From: CALNYZ01 sp942490945 | Lineage (GTDB): Bacteria > Pseudomonadota > Gammaproteobacteria > UBA6429 > Thiohalophilaceae | Length of the DNA: 64,000 nucleotides | Direction: 5' to 3' | Assembly (NCBI GenBank): GCA_942490945.1 | Contig: CALNYZ010000018.1 | Span: forward strand, 1,178,001-1,242,000 | In this document: one piece after another, positions 44,372-54,476 of the stretch | How the letters are laid out: every line of letters starts with the position of its first letter | Numbering within the stretch: the first letter of the stretch is position 1 | Translations under genes and position numbers: made by a program | Notes under the pieces: generated by a model | What the model was told of the DNA's origin: nothing | The model's database searches: none | The model's input: only the letters and a program-made list of their open reading frames with translations

Positions 44372-45496
44372 ATGGCAAAATCAGAAAAATTGGACGAAAT
44401 CGGTAACGACAAGAAAAAAGCCCTGACTGCAGCATTAAGCCAAATCGAAAAACAGTTCGGCAAGGGTTCGGTAATGCGCATGGGTGATCACAACATCATG
44501 GATCACATGGAAACTATTTCAACCGGTTCGCTGGGGCTGGATGTTGCCCTGGGAGTTGGTGGTTTGCCGCGCGGTCGTGTCATTGAAATTTACGGCCCGG
44601 AATCCTCTGGTAAAACCACCCTGACATTGCACGTCGTCGCCGAATGCCAGAAAAATGGTGGCACGGCCGCATTCGTCGATGCAGAGCACGCACTGGATCC
44701 CGCCTATGCAGAAAAACTCGGTGTGAATGTTGATGAGTTACTGGTCTCGCAACCGGATACCGGTGAGCAGGCACTGGAAATTACCGACATGCTGGTACGT
44801 TCCGGTGCAGTGGACGTTGTGGTGGTCGATTCGGTCGCCGCGTTAACACCCCGCGCAGAAATTGAAGGCGAGATGGGTGATTCACACATGGGCCTGCAGG
44901 CACGTTTGATGTCACAGGCCTTGCGTAAACTTACCGCTAACATCAAGCGTTCCAACACCATGGTTATTTTCATTAACCAGATTCGTATGAAAATCGGTGT
45001 CATGTTCGGTAGCCCGGAAACGACTACCGGCGGTAACGCACTGAAGTTTTATGCCTCGGTACGTATGGATATTCGTCGTATTGGTGCAATTAAAAAAGGT
45101 GACGAAGTGGTCGGCAATGAAACCCGCGTCAAGGTAGTGAAAAACAAGGTGGCGCCGCCATTCAAGCAGGTTGAATTTGACTTGTTATATGGTGAAGGCA
45201 TCTCACGTCATGGTGAAATCATTGAGCAGGGTGTGAAGGCCGACATTATTGACAAGGCTGGTGCCTGGTACAGCTACAACGGTGATCGCATCGGTCAGGG
45301 CAAGGAAAATGTCCGTCAGTTCCTGAAAGACAATCCGGAAATTTCAGACGAGATAGAAGGGCGTATTCGCGAGATATTGTTGCCAAAAGCAAGCGATAAC
45401 GTCGTGCCACTCGAAGGCAAGAAAGCGGATAAAAAAGCGGATAAAAAAGCAGATGCCGACGCCGAAGGTGAGGAGTCGCTTGAAGCGGAAGTTTAA
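44372..45496 (+). CDS. recA: Recombinase RecA
   Basis: 374 residues from ATG at 44372 (MAKSEKLDEIGNDKKKAL); a longer frame from 44285 would add residues unlike any RecA. Walker A GPESSGKTTL, LALDP-type loops (AFVDAEHALDPAYAEKLG), L2 loop around FGSPETTTGGNALK. The C-terminal tail is acidic with a KADKKADKKADADAEGEE repeat. It forms the filament for strand exchange and stimulates SOS regulators. It is monocistronic: a terminator follows and recX is 4 kb away. Confidence 0.98.
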   Translation: MAKSEKLDEIGNDKKKALTAALSQIEKQFGKGSVMRMGDHNIMDHMETISTGSLGLDVALGVGGLPRGRVIEIYGPESSGKTTLTLHVVAECQKNGGTAAFVDAEHALDPAYAEKLGVNVDELLVSQPDTGEQALEITDMLVRSGAVDVVVVDSVAALTPRAEIEGEMGDSHMGLQARLMSQALRKLTANIKRSNTMVIFINQIRMKIGVMFGSPETTTGGNALKFYASVRMDIRRIGAIKKGDEVVGNETRVKVVKNKVAPPFKQVEFDLLYGEGISRHGEIIEQGVKADIIDKAGAWYSYNGDRIGQGKENVRQFLKDNPEISDEIEGRIREILLPKASDNVVPLEGKKADKKADKKADADAEGEESLEAEV

Positions 45497-45514
45497 AACC
45501 ATCATAAACTGAGC

Positions 45515-45548
45515 AAAAGGCATACACAGAAATGTGTATGCCTTTTTT
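45515..45548 (+). terminator. Intrinsic terminator after recA
   Basis: AAAAGGCATACAC / GTGTATGCCTTTTTT, nearly perfect 13-bp stem with a 6-nt loop and T run. Confidence 0.9.
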
Positions 45549-45661
45549 GTTTTAATACTAAAGACGCATACGATGATGATATTTTTGCATGTCACGTTGA
45601 TGCATAAAGGGTTATCATGTCAGCCAGTATCATGAAATAAAACGATAAAGACACCGGGCGT

Positions 45662-47170
45662 ATGACAAATCCTGCAGAAGACATCACCAACAGCTATGCC
45701 GCTGTTGATTTGGGTTCGAACAGCTTTCATATGGTTGTAGCACGTATGGTCGACGGACAACTGAATGTGATCGATCGGATTCGGGAACCGGTACGACTGG
45801 CCAATGGACTGGATCGTTTTCGAAATATTAATGGCGCGACATGGGAACGCGCCATCAGTTGTTTGCAGGTGTTCGGTGAACGGATCAAGGGTATCCCGGC
45901 AAAAAACATTCGTGCTGTTGGCACCAACACATTCCGGCGCGCGAAAAATTCCCGTGCATTTCAGCGTGCGGCAGAAGATGCATTGGGACATGCAATCGAA
46001 ATTATTTCCGGCGTTGAAGAAGCGCGCTTGATTTATTCGGGTGCCATACAGGCATTACCGGAAGCCGATGTACAGCGCTTGTTAATCGATATTGGTGGTA
46101 GTAGTACTGAAGTCATCGTAGGAAAGCAACGTGATACCCTGATAATGGAAAGTTTCAATATGGGATGCGTTACCTTCACGCAAAAGTATTTCCCCAAAGG
46201 CAAAATAACCCGGAAGAATTTTGTACGTGCCTATACCGCGGCGCAACTGGAAATGGAACAGTGGGCAAATCGCTTTAAACGTACCGGCTGGCAGGAAGCC
46301 GTTGGCACATCGGGGACCATACGCGCCATCGCGCGTGTGTTATTAAATCATAACTGGTCAGCACACGGCATAGATCGTAACGGCATGGAAAAGCTGATTG
46401 ATTTTATGGTGACCAACAAGCGGCTGGACGATGTCGAACTTGACGGGTTGGGTGATGATCGAAAACCGGTCTTTGCCGGTGGCGTCGCCATTTTATATGC
46501 CGCGATGGATTTATTAGGTGTGGAAAGTTTGCAGGCTTGCGATAACGCCTTACGTGAAGGTGTGTTATATGATTTGATGGGATCGGAGCTGCATATCAAT
46601 ATCCAGACCAGGACAATTCAACTGTTAATAACACAGTTCCATGTCGATACCACACAGGCAGAACGGGTAAGAAAGACTGCAGATACAATTTATCAACAGG
46701 TCAAACAAGCATGGAAGCTGGACAATACGCTGGAAAAAAATCTGCTGGACTGGGCTGCACAGGTACATGAAGTGGGCTTGAGTATTTCACATGGGCATTA
46801 TCATCATCATGGCGCGTATATTCTGAATAATGCGGATATGGCCGGTTTTACCCAGCAGGAGCAGTTCCTGATATCCACACTGGTGCGCAGTCACCGACGA
46901 AAATTAACGGGCAGTGACTTTGATTCGGTGTCTGACATGTGGAAACAAAGAGTGTTGCTGCTGTGCGTTATTCTGCGCATTGCGGTGATTGTGCATCGCG
47001 CCAGGCTGGACGAGAGCGAAATTAAAATACAAGCAACCACGACGAATGAAAATCAGCTGAAATTGACTTTCGTAACAAAATATCTGGAAAATAACAGTCT
47101 GATCGCAGCTGATCTGGAACAGGAAACAACAATACTGGAAAAGCTGGGTTTTTTACTGGAAGTCGTATAA
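45662..47170 (+). CDS. ppx: Exopolyphosphatase (Ppx/GppA family)
   Basis: 502 residues. ASKHA-fold phosphate loops: YAAVDLGSNSFHMVVAR (about 14-30), RAVGTNTFRRAKN, LLIDIGGSSTEV. The C-terminal half has an HD-like domain (VHEVGLSISHGHYHHHGAYI). It removes terminal phosphate from polyphosphate; members can also cleave pppGpp. It lies tail-to-tail with ppk, 21 bp apart, so synthesis and breakdown of polyphosphate are encoded together but on opposite strands. Confidence 0.93.
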   Translation: MTNPAEDITNSYAAVDLGSNSFHMVVARMVDGQLNVIDRIREPVRLANGLDRFRNINGATWERAISCLQVFGERIKGIPAKNIRAVGTNTFRRAKNSRAFQRAAEDALGHAIEIISGVEEARLIYSGAIQALPEADVQRLLIDIGGSSTEVIVGKQRDTLIMESFNMGCVTFTQKYFPKGKITRKNFVRAYTAAQLEMEQWANRFKRTGWQEAVGTSGTIRAIARVLLNHNWSAHGIDRNGMEKLIDFMVTNKRLDDVELDGLGDDRKPVFAGGVAILYAAMDLLGVESLQACDNALREGVLYDLMGSELHINIQTRTIQLLITQFHVDTTQAERVRKTADTIYQQVKQAWKLDNTLEKNLLDWAAQVHEVGLSISHGHYHHHGAYILNNADMAGFTQQEQFLISTLVRSHRRKLTGSDFDSVSDMWKQRVLLLCVILRIAVIVHRARLDESEIKIQATTTNENQLKLTFVTKYLENNSLIAADLEQETTILEKLGFLLEVV

Positions 47171-47191
47171 CGCCAACTTTAGCTGAATAAT

Positions 47192-49264
47192 TTATTTACT
47201 GTTAAGTTCATCCAGCAGGTGTTGTTGTGCAGAAAAACCCGGTTCTGTGCCATTGATTATCTGAGTATATGTTCCTTCGTTCGTTAATACCCAGGCTTGT
47301 GTATTGTCTTGTAAGTAATACTGCAGGTGTTTGATGATGCGATTACGTAATTTTTTTACTTCAACCGGAAAGGCTACCTCAATACGGCGGAAGAAATTTC
47401 GTTCCATGCAATCAGCGCTGGCGGCGTATACCAATGGGTCGCCGGCATTTTCAAAATAATAAACACGGGTATGTTCAAGAAAACGTCCAATAACAGACCG
47501 GACTTCAATATTATCCGACACACCGGCAATACCCGGCTTTAAAGCACACATTCCGCGAATAATTAATTTGACCTCGACGCCAGCAATGGATGCTCGATAC
47601 AAGGCCTGAATAACCTGCTTTTCGACCAGCGCATTAATTTTAAAAATAATCTTCGCCGGTTTGCCTGCTGACTTGTTATCAATTTCCTTTTGTATTAATT
47701 CAAGCAAGCGTGGATGAAAGCTGAAGGGTGATTGCAATAACTTATTGAGCTTGCTGACTTTGCCCAGACTGGTGAGTTGCAGGAACACATGATGTACATC
47801 TTCCCCGACCTGTTTGTTTGCGGTAAACAAACCATAGTCAGTGTAAAGACGCGCGGTACGGGTATGATAATTACCGGTACCGAGGTGAACATAATGTTTC
47901 AGCCCATTGGTTTCGCGGCGAATAATCAGCGCCATCTTGGCATGGGTTTTATAGCCGACGATGCCATACACAACATGCGCGCCAACTTCCTGCAGGCGTG
48001 TCGCCGCGGAAATATTGCGCTCTTCATCAAAGCGTGCGCGCAACTCGATGACGACGGTGACTTCCTTGCCGCTACGTGCAGCTTTTACCAGTGCATCAAT
48101 CAGGGATGACTCGTCGCCGGTTCGATACAAGGTCATTTTTATGGTGAGCACGTTGGGGTCGGTAGAGGCCTGGCGAATAAAATCAACAACCGGTGCAAAG
48201 GAGTCAAACGGATGGTGTAATAATATATCGCGCTTTCTGATAATCTTGAATATATCTGCAGTGTGCGCAAGTTCCTGAGGCAGGTTGGGTGTAAAGGGAA
48301 TGTATTTTAAATCGGGTCGATCAACCGAGTCGATAATTTCCTGCAGACGATTCAGGTTGACGGGTCCGTTTACCTGATAAACATCCTGGGGTTCCAGTTC
48401 AAAAATATTCATCAGGAAGTTGTACACTTCTTCCGGACAATTATCTGCCACTTCGAGTCGCACCGCATCACCATAACGACGCGAGGGCAATTCACCTTCA
48501 AGGGCACGAAGCAGGTTGTCGATCTCTTCTTCATCGACAAACAGATCGCTGTTACGCGTGACCCGGAACTGGTAGATACCGTTGACCTTCATACCCTGGA
48601 AAATTTCATCACCGAATTCATGAATAATTGAAGACAGGAAAACAAAATCATTCGGTCCGGCATGACATTCTTCTTTGGGCAACTGTATCAAGCGGGGCAA
48701 GGCACGCGGTGCCTGCACAATCGCCATGCCGCTGCTACGGCCGAACGCGTCTTTACCCGTCAGGGTAATAATAAAATTCAGACTCTTGTTGAGAATACGT
48801 GGAAACGGATGCGCCGGATCCAGTCCGATAGGACTGACGATGGGCAAAATCTCGTTCACGAAATGGTGGTGCAACCATTTGTGTTGTTCCTCTGTCCATT
48901 CGGTGCGACGAATAAAACGAATCTGTTCACGTTCGAGTTCCGGCAACAGCTCGTCGTTTAAAATTTTATACTGTGAATCTACCAGCTCATGCATGCGTTC
49001 ACTTAACGCACGCAAGGTTTCTTGTGGTGAAATATTATCGGGATGCGTCTGCAATGCACCGAGCGTGATTTGCTGTTTTAAACCGGAGACGCGAATTTCG
49101 AACAACTCGTCCAGATTGGTCGAGGCGATACAGATAAAACGCAGCCGTTCCAGTAACGGGTTATTTTTATCAACCGCTTGTGCCAGAACGCGGCGATTAA
49201 ATTCGACCAGGCTTAGCTCGCGGCTGATATAAAGATCGGGTTGATCAAGATTGTAAGTGTCCAT
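47192..49264 (-). CDS. ppk: Polyphosphate kinase 1
   Basis: 690 residues if the ATG at 49264 is used (MDTYNLDQPDLYISRELSL); a longer frame starts at 49312. N domain, head domain and two C-terminal PLD-like domains with the catalytic histidines in HVHLGTGNYH and FLEHTRVYYFENAGD. It makes polyphosphate from ATP reversibly at the membrane. Convergent with ppx. Its 5' flank faces recX. Confidence 0.96.
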   Translation of the reverse strand: MDTYNLDQPDLYISRELSLVEFNRRVLAQAVDKNNPLLERLRFICIASTNLDELFEIRVSGLKQQITLGALQTHPDNISPQETLRALSERMHELVDSQYKILNDELLPELEREQIRFIRRTEWTEEQHKWLHHHFVNEILPIVSPIGLDPAHPFPRILNKSLNFIITLTGKDAFGRSSGMAIVQAPRALPRLIQLPKEECHAGPNDFVFLSSIIHEFGDEIFQGMKVNGIYQFRVTRNSDLFVDEEEIDNLLRALEGELPSRRYGDAVRLEVADNCPEEVYNFLMNIFELEPQDVYQVNGPVNLNRLQEIIDSVDRPDLKYIPFTPNLPQELAHTADIFKIIRKRDILLHHPFDSFAPVVDFIRQASTDPNVLTIKMTLYRTGDESSLIDALVKAARSGKEVTVVIELRARFDEERNISAATRLQEVGAHVVYGIVGYKTHAKMALIIRRETNGLKHYVHLGTGNYHTRTARLYTDYGLFTANKQVGEDVHHVFLQLTSLGKVSKLNKLLQSPFSFHPRLLELIQKEIDNKSAGKPAKIIFKINALVEKQVIQALYRASIAGVEVKLIIRGMCALKPGIAGVSDNIEVRSVIGRFLEHTRVYYFENAGDPLVYAASADCMERNFFRRIEVAFPVEVKKLRNRIIKHLQYYLQDNTQAWVLTNEGTYTQIINGTEPGFSAQQHLLDELNSK

Positions 49265-49323
49265 GTCCTGCGCTTTTAGTAAACAACGGTGCAAATCGAG
49301 TATGCCTGTCAATTTTGACAGTT

Positions 49324-49352
49324 TTGTTACATTTTAGTTGGGCCCTGATAAA
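49324..49352 (+). promoter_or_regulatory. Possible promoter of recX
   Basis: TTGTTA (49324-49329), 17-bp spacer, GATAAA (49347-49352), about 60 bp upstream of recX. Confidence 0.4.
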
Positions 49353-49411
49353 CTAGGGTCAGATTAGAGCGATGATTATATACTTATTATATAGAATATT
49401 TTCCGCAGTGC

Positions 49412-49903
49412 ATGGCCTGGCAAAGAATGAGTGAGAAACCCACAAAACGAGCAAGGAAGCCGCGAACGATACTGGAAGTGGCCGTTGGCTTGCTTGCCAG
49501 GCGTGAACACAGCGCGGTAGAACTGGCAAACAAGCTTAAACAGCGCGATTTTCCTGACAGTGAGATTGAATCTGTGCTGGAACAACTCAAAACCTGTAAC
49601 TATCTGGATGATGAGCGCTTTGTGGATGTTTTTGTCAGCAGTCGGATCAGTCGGGGGCATGGACCACTCAAGATCAGGATGGAATTAAAACAACGTGGCG
49701 TGGCGTCCGGATTGATCGACAAGTACGTCAATGAGCGTGATAAGCAGTGGTTTGAGGCAGCAGCCGAGGTATATCGCAAAAAATTCGGCAATTTGCCGCC
49801 GGCCAGTTATGAGGATAAGGTAAAAGTCTGGCGATTTATGCAAAGTCGCGGCTTTAACCAGGATCAATTTGAACGCGCCAGCCGCACTGAATTTGCTGAC
49901 TAA
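49412..49903 (+). CDS. recX: Regulatory protein RecX
   Basis: 163 residues, usual size. Three-helix RecX repeats: LLARREHSAVELANKL, NYLDDERFVDVFVSSRISRG, GPLKIRMELKQRGV. It binds RecA filaments and limits their extension. It is normally the gene after recA; here ppx and ppk come between, and recX has its own upstream region. An internal Met (49427) may be the actual start. alaS begins 97 bp downstream, as in E. coli. Confidence 0.93.
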   Translation: MAWQRMSEKPTKRARKPRTILEVAVGLLARREHSAVELANKLKQRDFPDSEIESVLEQLKTCNYLDDERFVDVFVSSRISRGHGPLKIRMELKQRGVASGLIDKYVNERDKQWFEAAAEVYRKKFGNLPPASYEDKVKVWRFMQSRGFNQDQFERASRTEFAD

Positions 49904-50000
49904 TTGATAATCAACCCGTGTATTCCTTTTGGATACGATGCGTCCAGCACAAAAATGACATATACTTCTGCCTCAAAATCAACGCTTTAGAAACTGGAAC

Positions 50001-52631
50001 ATGAAAACTGCTGCTGAATTACGTACTGCATTTTTGGACTACTTTGCATCCAAAAACCACGAAATCGTGCCGTCGAGCCCGCTTATTCCGGGTAATGATC
50101 CCACCTTGCTGTTTACCAATGCCGGGATGGTACAATTTAAAGACGTATTTTTAGGCGAAGACAAACGCAACTATAGCCGTGCCACCAGTGTGCAGCGTTG
50201 TGTAAGAGCCGGCGGTAAACATAATGACCTGGAAAACGTCGGCTATACCGCACGCCACCACACTTTTTTTGAAATGCTCGGTAACTTCAGTTTTGGTGAT
50301 TACTTCAAGCGCGAGGCAATACAGTTTGCCTGGGAATTTCTGACCGTTGTTGTCAAATTACCGCCTGAAAAGTTATGGGTCACGATTTACGAAAATGATG
50401 ATGAAGCTGCCGACATTTGGCTAAAAGAAATTGGCATCGATAAGACCCGCTTTACCCGTATCGGCGATAAAAAAGGCGGCAAGAAATTCGAAAGCGATAA
50501 CTTCTGGTCGATGGGTGATACCGGACCCTGCGGACCGTGTACCGAAATCTTTTACGATCACGGTGCTAACATTCCCGGCGGGCCGCCCGGTACGCCGGAA
50601 GAAGACGGTGATCGTTATATTGAAATCTGGAACCTGGTGTTCATGCAATTTAACCGGGATAAATCCGGTGAGATGAAACCCCTGCCAAAACCTTCTGTGG
50701 ATACCGGCATGGGTCTGGAACGACTTGCGGCCATCTTGCAGGGCGGTCACAGTAATTATGATATTGATATTTTCCAGCGCCTGATTAAAGAAGCCGCCGC
50801 GGTTACCCAAACAGCTGATTTGACGCATAGCTCGCTGAAAGTCATCGCCGATCATATTCGTTCCTGCAGTTTTTTGATCATCGACAGTGTATTGCCGTCC
50901 AATGAAGGACGCGGCTATGTATTACGTCGCATCATTCGCCGTGCGATTCGTCATGGCCATAAACTCGGTTGTCGTGACGCCTTCTTTTATAAACTGGTGC
51001 CGACACTCGATGCCTTGATGGGCGATGCCTATCCGGAATTACATAAACTTGTCGATCAGGTGGCCAAGGTATTAAAGCAGGAAGAAGAACGTTTTGCCGA
51101 AACACTGGATCAAGGCATGGCAATTCTGGAAAGCGCCATTGCGGAATTAAAAGGTGACACCATTGCCGGTGATACTGTTTTCAAACTTTATGATACCTAT
51201 GGGTTCCCGCTTGATCTGACTGCGGATATTGCCCGCGAGCGCAATTTACAAATTGATATGCAGGGTTACGACAAGGCCATGCAGGCACAAAAAGACATGG
51301 CGCGCGCCGCGTCGAATTTTGGTGTGGATTATGGTGATGCCATTCAGGTTGACGGCAGTACCGAGTTTACCGGTTATACGCAGCTGGCCGACCCGGCCAC
51401 GGTTGTTGCTATATATAAGGAAGGAATCGCCGTCGAGCAATTAGCTGCCGGCGAAAGCGGCATGCTGATTCTGGACAAGACACCATTCTACGCGGAGTCG
51501 GGGGGGCAGGTTGGCGATAGCGGCATGATCAAGTCTGCCAGTGGCGCATTTGCGGTGAGCGATACACAAAAACAGGGCAAGGAAGTCTTCGGCCACTTTG
51601 GCAAGGTAAGCGAAGGGATAATCAAACAAGGTGAACGCATTAATGCACAAGTCGATGCGCATAACCGTCAGGACATTGCCTACCATCACTCTGCCACACA
51701 TCTTATGCACGCAGCATTGCGAAAAGTGCTGGGTGACCATGTCACACAAAAAGGCTCACTGGTTGATGCCGGTCGTTTACGTTTTGACTTTTCCCATTTT
51801 GAACCGGTCACGCCGGCACAAATCAAACAGATTGAAGATCTGGTAAATGAAAACATTCGTCTTAATCATGAAGTCGAAACAAAACTCATGTCGCAAGATG
51901 AAGCAATGAAAAGTGGCGCCATGGCCTTGTTTGGTGAGAAGTATGGCGACACCGTACGCGTGTTACGCATGGGTGATTTTTCCATGGAATTATGTGGTGG
52001 TACCCACGTCAAGCGTACCGGTGATATTGGTGTGTTCAAGATCATCAGCGAAACCGGTGTGGCCGCAGGCGTGCGGCGTATTGAAGCGGTATCCGGTGAT
52101 GTGGCCATGGCCTGGATCGAACAGGGCGAAGCCGCATTACGAAATGTTGCACAGTTGTTGAATGCGAAACGTGAAAATGCCAATGAAAAAGTCGCGCAAT
52201 TACTGGATCGCAACAAGCAGCTGGAAAAAGAACTTGCGCAACTCAAGGCAAAAATGGCCAGCAGTGCCGGCGGCGATCTGGCCAGTCAGGCAAAAGACAT
52301 CAACGGCGTAAAAGTACTGGCAGCACGCCTGGATGGCGTAGATGCGAAAAGTTTGCGCGACACGGTTGACCAGTTAAAAAACAAACTCGGTTCCGCAGCC
52401 ATTGTGTTGGCGACAGTGGAAGGCAATAAAATCAGCCTTATTGCCGGGGTGACCAAAGATCAAATCAGTAAAGTAAAAGCTGGTGACCTTGTCAACCAGG
52501 TTGCCATGCAAGTAGGTGGCAAGGGTGGTGGCCGTCCGGATATGGCACAGGCCGGGGGTAACCAGCCGGAAGCGCTGGACTCAGCATTAGCCTCTGCCGT
52601 GGAATGGGTTAGCGAACAACTCTCCGCATAA
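50001..52631 (+). CDS. alaS: Alanyl-tRNA synthetase
   Basis: 876 residues, normal length. Class II catalytic core (TNAGMVQFKDVFLG, RHHTFFEMLGNFSFGDYF), tRNA-recognition domain, editing domain with HSATHLMHAAL and the later CGGTHVKRTGDIG zinc/editing motifs, and the C-Ala coiled coil plus DHHA1 domain (KGGGRPDMAQAGG). It charges tRNA-Ala and removes mischarged Ser and Gly. It lies between recX and lysC, the standard order. Confidence 0.98.
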   Translation: MKTAAELRTAFLDYFASKNHEIVPSSPLIPGNDPTLLFTNAGMVQFKDVFLGEDKRNYSRATSVQRCVRAGGKHNDLENVGYTARHHTFFEMLGNFSFGDYFKREAIQFAWEFLTVVVKLPPEKLWVTIYENDDEAADIWLKEIGIDKTRFTRIGDKKGGKKFESDNFWSMGDTGPCGPCTEIFYDHGANIPGGPPGTPEEDGDRYIEIWNLVFMQFNRDKSGEMKPLPKPSVDTGMGLERLAAILQGGHSNYDIDIFQRLIKEAAAVTQTADLTHSSLKVIADHIRSCSFLIIDSVLPSNEGRGYVLRRIIRRAIRHGHKLGCRDAFFYKLVPTLDALMGDAYPELHKLVDQVAKVLKQEEERFAETLDQGMAILESAIAELKGDTIAGDTVFKLYDTYGFPLDLTADIARERNLQIDMQGYDKAMQAQKDMARAASNFGVDYGDAIQVDGSTEFTGYTQLADPATVVAIYKEGIAVEQLAAGESGMLILDKTPFYAESGGQVGDSGMIKSASGAFAVSDTQKQGKEVFGHFGKVSEGIIKQGERINAQVDAHNRQDIAYHHSATHLMHAALRKVLGDHVTQKGSLVDAGRLRFDFSHFEPVTPAQIKQIEDLVNENIRLNHEVETKLMSQDEAMKSGAMALFGEKYGDTVRVLRMGDFSMELCGGTHVKRTGDIGVFKIISETGVAAGVRRIEAVSGDVAMAWIEQGEAALRNVAQLLNAKRENANEKVAQLLDRNKQLEKELAQLKAKMASSAGGDLASQAKDINGVKVLAARLDGVDAKSLRDTVDQLKNKLGSAAIVLATVEGNKISLIAGVTKDQISKVKAGDLVNQVAMQVGGKGGGRPDMAQAGGNQPEALDSALASAVEWVSEQLSA

Positions 52632-52800
52632 TATTTCTGCATATTCTCCGTAGTACAAGCGGCGGCTTATTGTCGCGAATGCTTTCTTTTTCAGGCATTT
52701 TAGTGTTTAATCAGCGCTTTTTGTGGCCGGGCTAACATTTGCCCGCCAACACCGTTATAGTCCGGTTAACTATTCAAATATTGGAGTTACAGGTATTCAC

Positions 52801-54036
52801 ATGGCACTTATCGTCATGAAATTTGGCGGCACCTCCGTCGGCACCACTGAACGCATTAACAATGTGGCCGATCGACTCATTGCCGCACAAAAAACCGGTC
52901 ACCAGGTGGTGGTCGTGGTGTCGGCGATGTCGGGTGAAACCAACCGCTTAATTGGTCTGGCAAAAGACATTACCGATTCGCCCGATCCGCGCGAGTATGA
53001 CGTACTGGTTGCCACGGGCGAGCAGGTCACCATTGCCTTGTTGGCGATGGCGATCCAGACCAAGGGTCATAAGGCGCGTTCCTATACCGGTGGTCAGGTC
53101 TGTATTACGACTGACACCGCCTATAGCAAGGCGCGCATCGTCAGTATTGATGAAGCACCGATACGGGCAGATTTGGACAACGGCAATATTGTGGTGGTCG
53201 CCGGGTTTCAGGGCACTGACGAGGCAGGCAATATCACTACCCTAGGTCGCGGCGGTTCCGATACCACGGCAGTGGCGTTGGCCGCTGCCCTCAAGGCGGA
53301 CGAATGCCAGATTTTTACCGATGTCGATGGAGTTTATACCACCGATCCACGTGTTGAGCCCAAGGCCAAGCGGTTAGATCGTATTACATTTGAAGAAATG
53401 CTCGAAATGGCCAGTCTCGGTTCGAAAGTACTGCAAATCCGCGCCGTCGAATTTGCCGGAAAATACAATGTGCCCCTGCGCGTGTTGTCTTCCTTTGAAG
53501 ATAATACCGGGTCTAATACCGGCACCCTGATTAGTTACGAGGATGAAACCATGGAACAACCAGTTATATCCGGTATCGCGTTTAATCGCGATGAGGCCAA
53601 GCTAACGATTTTGGGTGTCCCGGATAAACCCGGTGTGGCATACCACATCCTTGGCCCGATTGGAGAAGCCAATGTCGAAGTCGATATGATCATCCAGAAC
53701 GTGGGTGCCGGCACTACCGATTTCACTTTCACCGTACATCGTAATGAATACGCTAAGGCTATGAAAATACTGCAAAAAATTGCAGAAGAATTAGGTGCCC
53801 GCGAAGTCGTTGGAGATGATAAAATTGTCAAGGTTTCGCTGGTCGGTGTAGGTATGCGGTCGCATGCCGGCATCGCCAGTAAAATGTTCGGCACCCTGGC
53901 AAAAGAGAATATTAATATTCAGATGATATCCACGTCTGAAATCAAGATATCAGTTGTCATTGATGAGAAATACCTGGAATTATGTGTGCGCAGTTTGCAC
54001 CAGGCGTTTGAACTGGAAAACTTGCCAACTGTTTGA
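52801..54036 (+). CDS. lysC: Aspartokinase
   Basis: 411 residues from ATG at 52801; the frame extends 26 codons upstream but that part is unlike the family. Kinase domain starts MALIVMKFGGTSVG, with GRGGSDTTAVALAAALKA and FTDVDGVYTTDPR. Two C-terminal ACT domains (about 265-405) give feedback inhibition by lysine and/or threonine. It makes aspartyl phosphate for Lys, Thr, Met and diaminopimelate. No lysine riboswitch is recognisable in the 169-bp upstream region. It precedes csrA. Confidence 0.96.
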   Translation: MALIVMKFGGTSVGTTERINNVADRLIAAQKTGHQVVVVVSAMSGETNRLIGLAKDITDSPDPREYDVLVATGEQVTIALLAMAIQTKGHKARSYTGGQVCITTDTAYSKARIVSIDEAPIRADLDNGNIVVVAGFQGTDEAGNITTLGRGGSDTTAVALAAALKADECQIFTDVDGVYTTDPRVEPKAKRLDRITFEEMLEMASLGSKVLQIRAVEFAGKYNVPLRVLSSFEDNTGSNTGTLISYEDETMEQPVISGIAFNRDEAKLTILGVPDKPGVAYHILGPIGEANVEVDMIIQNVGAGTTDFTFTVHRNEYAKAMKILQKIAEELGAREVVGDDKIVKVSLVGVGMRSHAGIASKMFGTLAKENINIQMISTSEIKISVVIDEKYLELCVRSLHQAFELENLPTV

Positions 54037-54170
54037 TTTTATAGTTCGAACGCCTGAATAGTTAAAGTTTCAGCGTGGCATGACGATACTCATTATGAGC
54101 CTAGCGTGTGTCAACCTGATGCAAGGACTGCACAGCGCGTAAGGAAACTTGAAGTAGTAAAGGAGTCACC

Positions 54171-54353
54171 ATGCTAATTTTAACTCGACGAGTCGGCGAA
54201 ACGCTTATGATTGGCGACGAGGTATCTGTCACCGTACTGGGCGTCAAAGGCAACCAGGTTCGTATTGGCGTCAACGCTCCAAAAGAAGTCTCTGTGCATC
54301 GTGAAGAAATATACGAACGCATCAAAAACGAAAAAACCCCGGATGAGACCTGA
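54171..54353 (+). CDS. csrA: Carbon storage regulator CsrA (RsmA)
   Basis: 60 residues. MLILTRRVGETLMIGDEVSV and VTVLGVKGNQVRIGVNAPKE are the family core with the RNA-binding strands, and VHREEIYERI is present. It binds GGA motifs in mRNA leaders and represses or stabilises translation. AAAGGAG precedes the ATG. It follows lysC and precedes the tRNA-Ser array, as in other gammaproteobacteria. A candidate antagonist RNA is at 30284-30450. Confidence 0.98.
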   Translation: MLILTRRVGETLMIGDEVSVTVLGVKGNQVRIGVNAPKEVSVHREEIYERIKNEKTPDET

Positions 54354-54387
54354 TTTAAGCCGGTATTAATACAGGTCTAATTTCTGC

Positions 54388-54416
54388 TTTACCTTCTCGT
54401 ATTGCCCTAGTATCCT
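54388..54416 (+). promoter_or_regulatory. Possible promoter of the tRNA-Ser repeat transcript
   Basis: TTTACC (54388-54393), 17-bp spacer, TATCCT (54411-54416), with GC-rich sequence after it. It lies upstream of the first repeat, so the tRNA-Ser precursor would carry about 600 nt of repeats at its 5' side. Confidence 0.4.
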
Positions 54417-54476
54417 TGGCACCCCTCAAGTAGCTGAAAGTGATGAGCTTTATAGAAGCTGATTTCATCTATTCTT

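Noticed and set aside
52632..52800. Lysine riboswitch ahead of lysC
   Set aside because: The 169-bp region lacks the expected multi-stem architecture and conserved core; only weak promoter-like sequence is seen.
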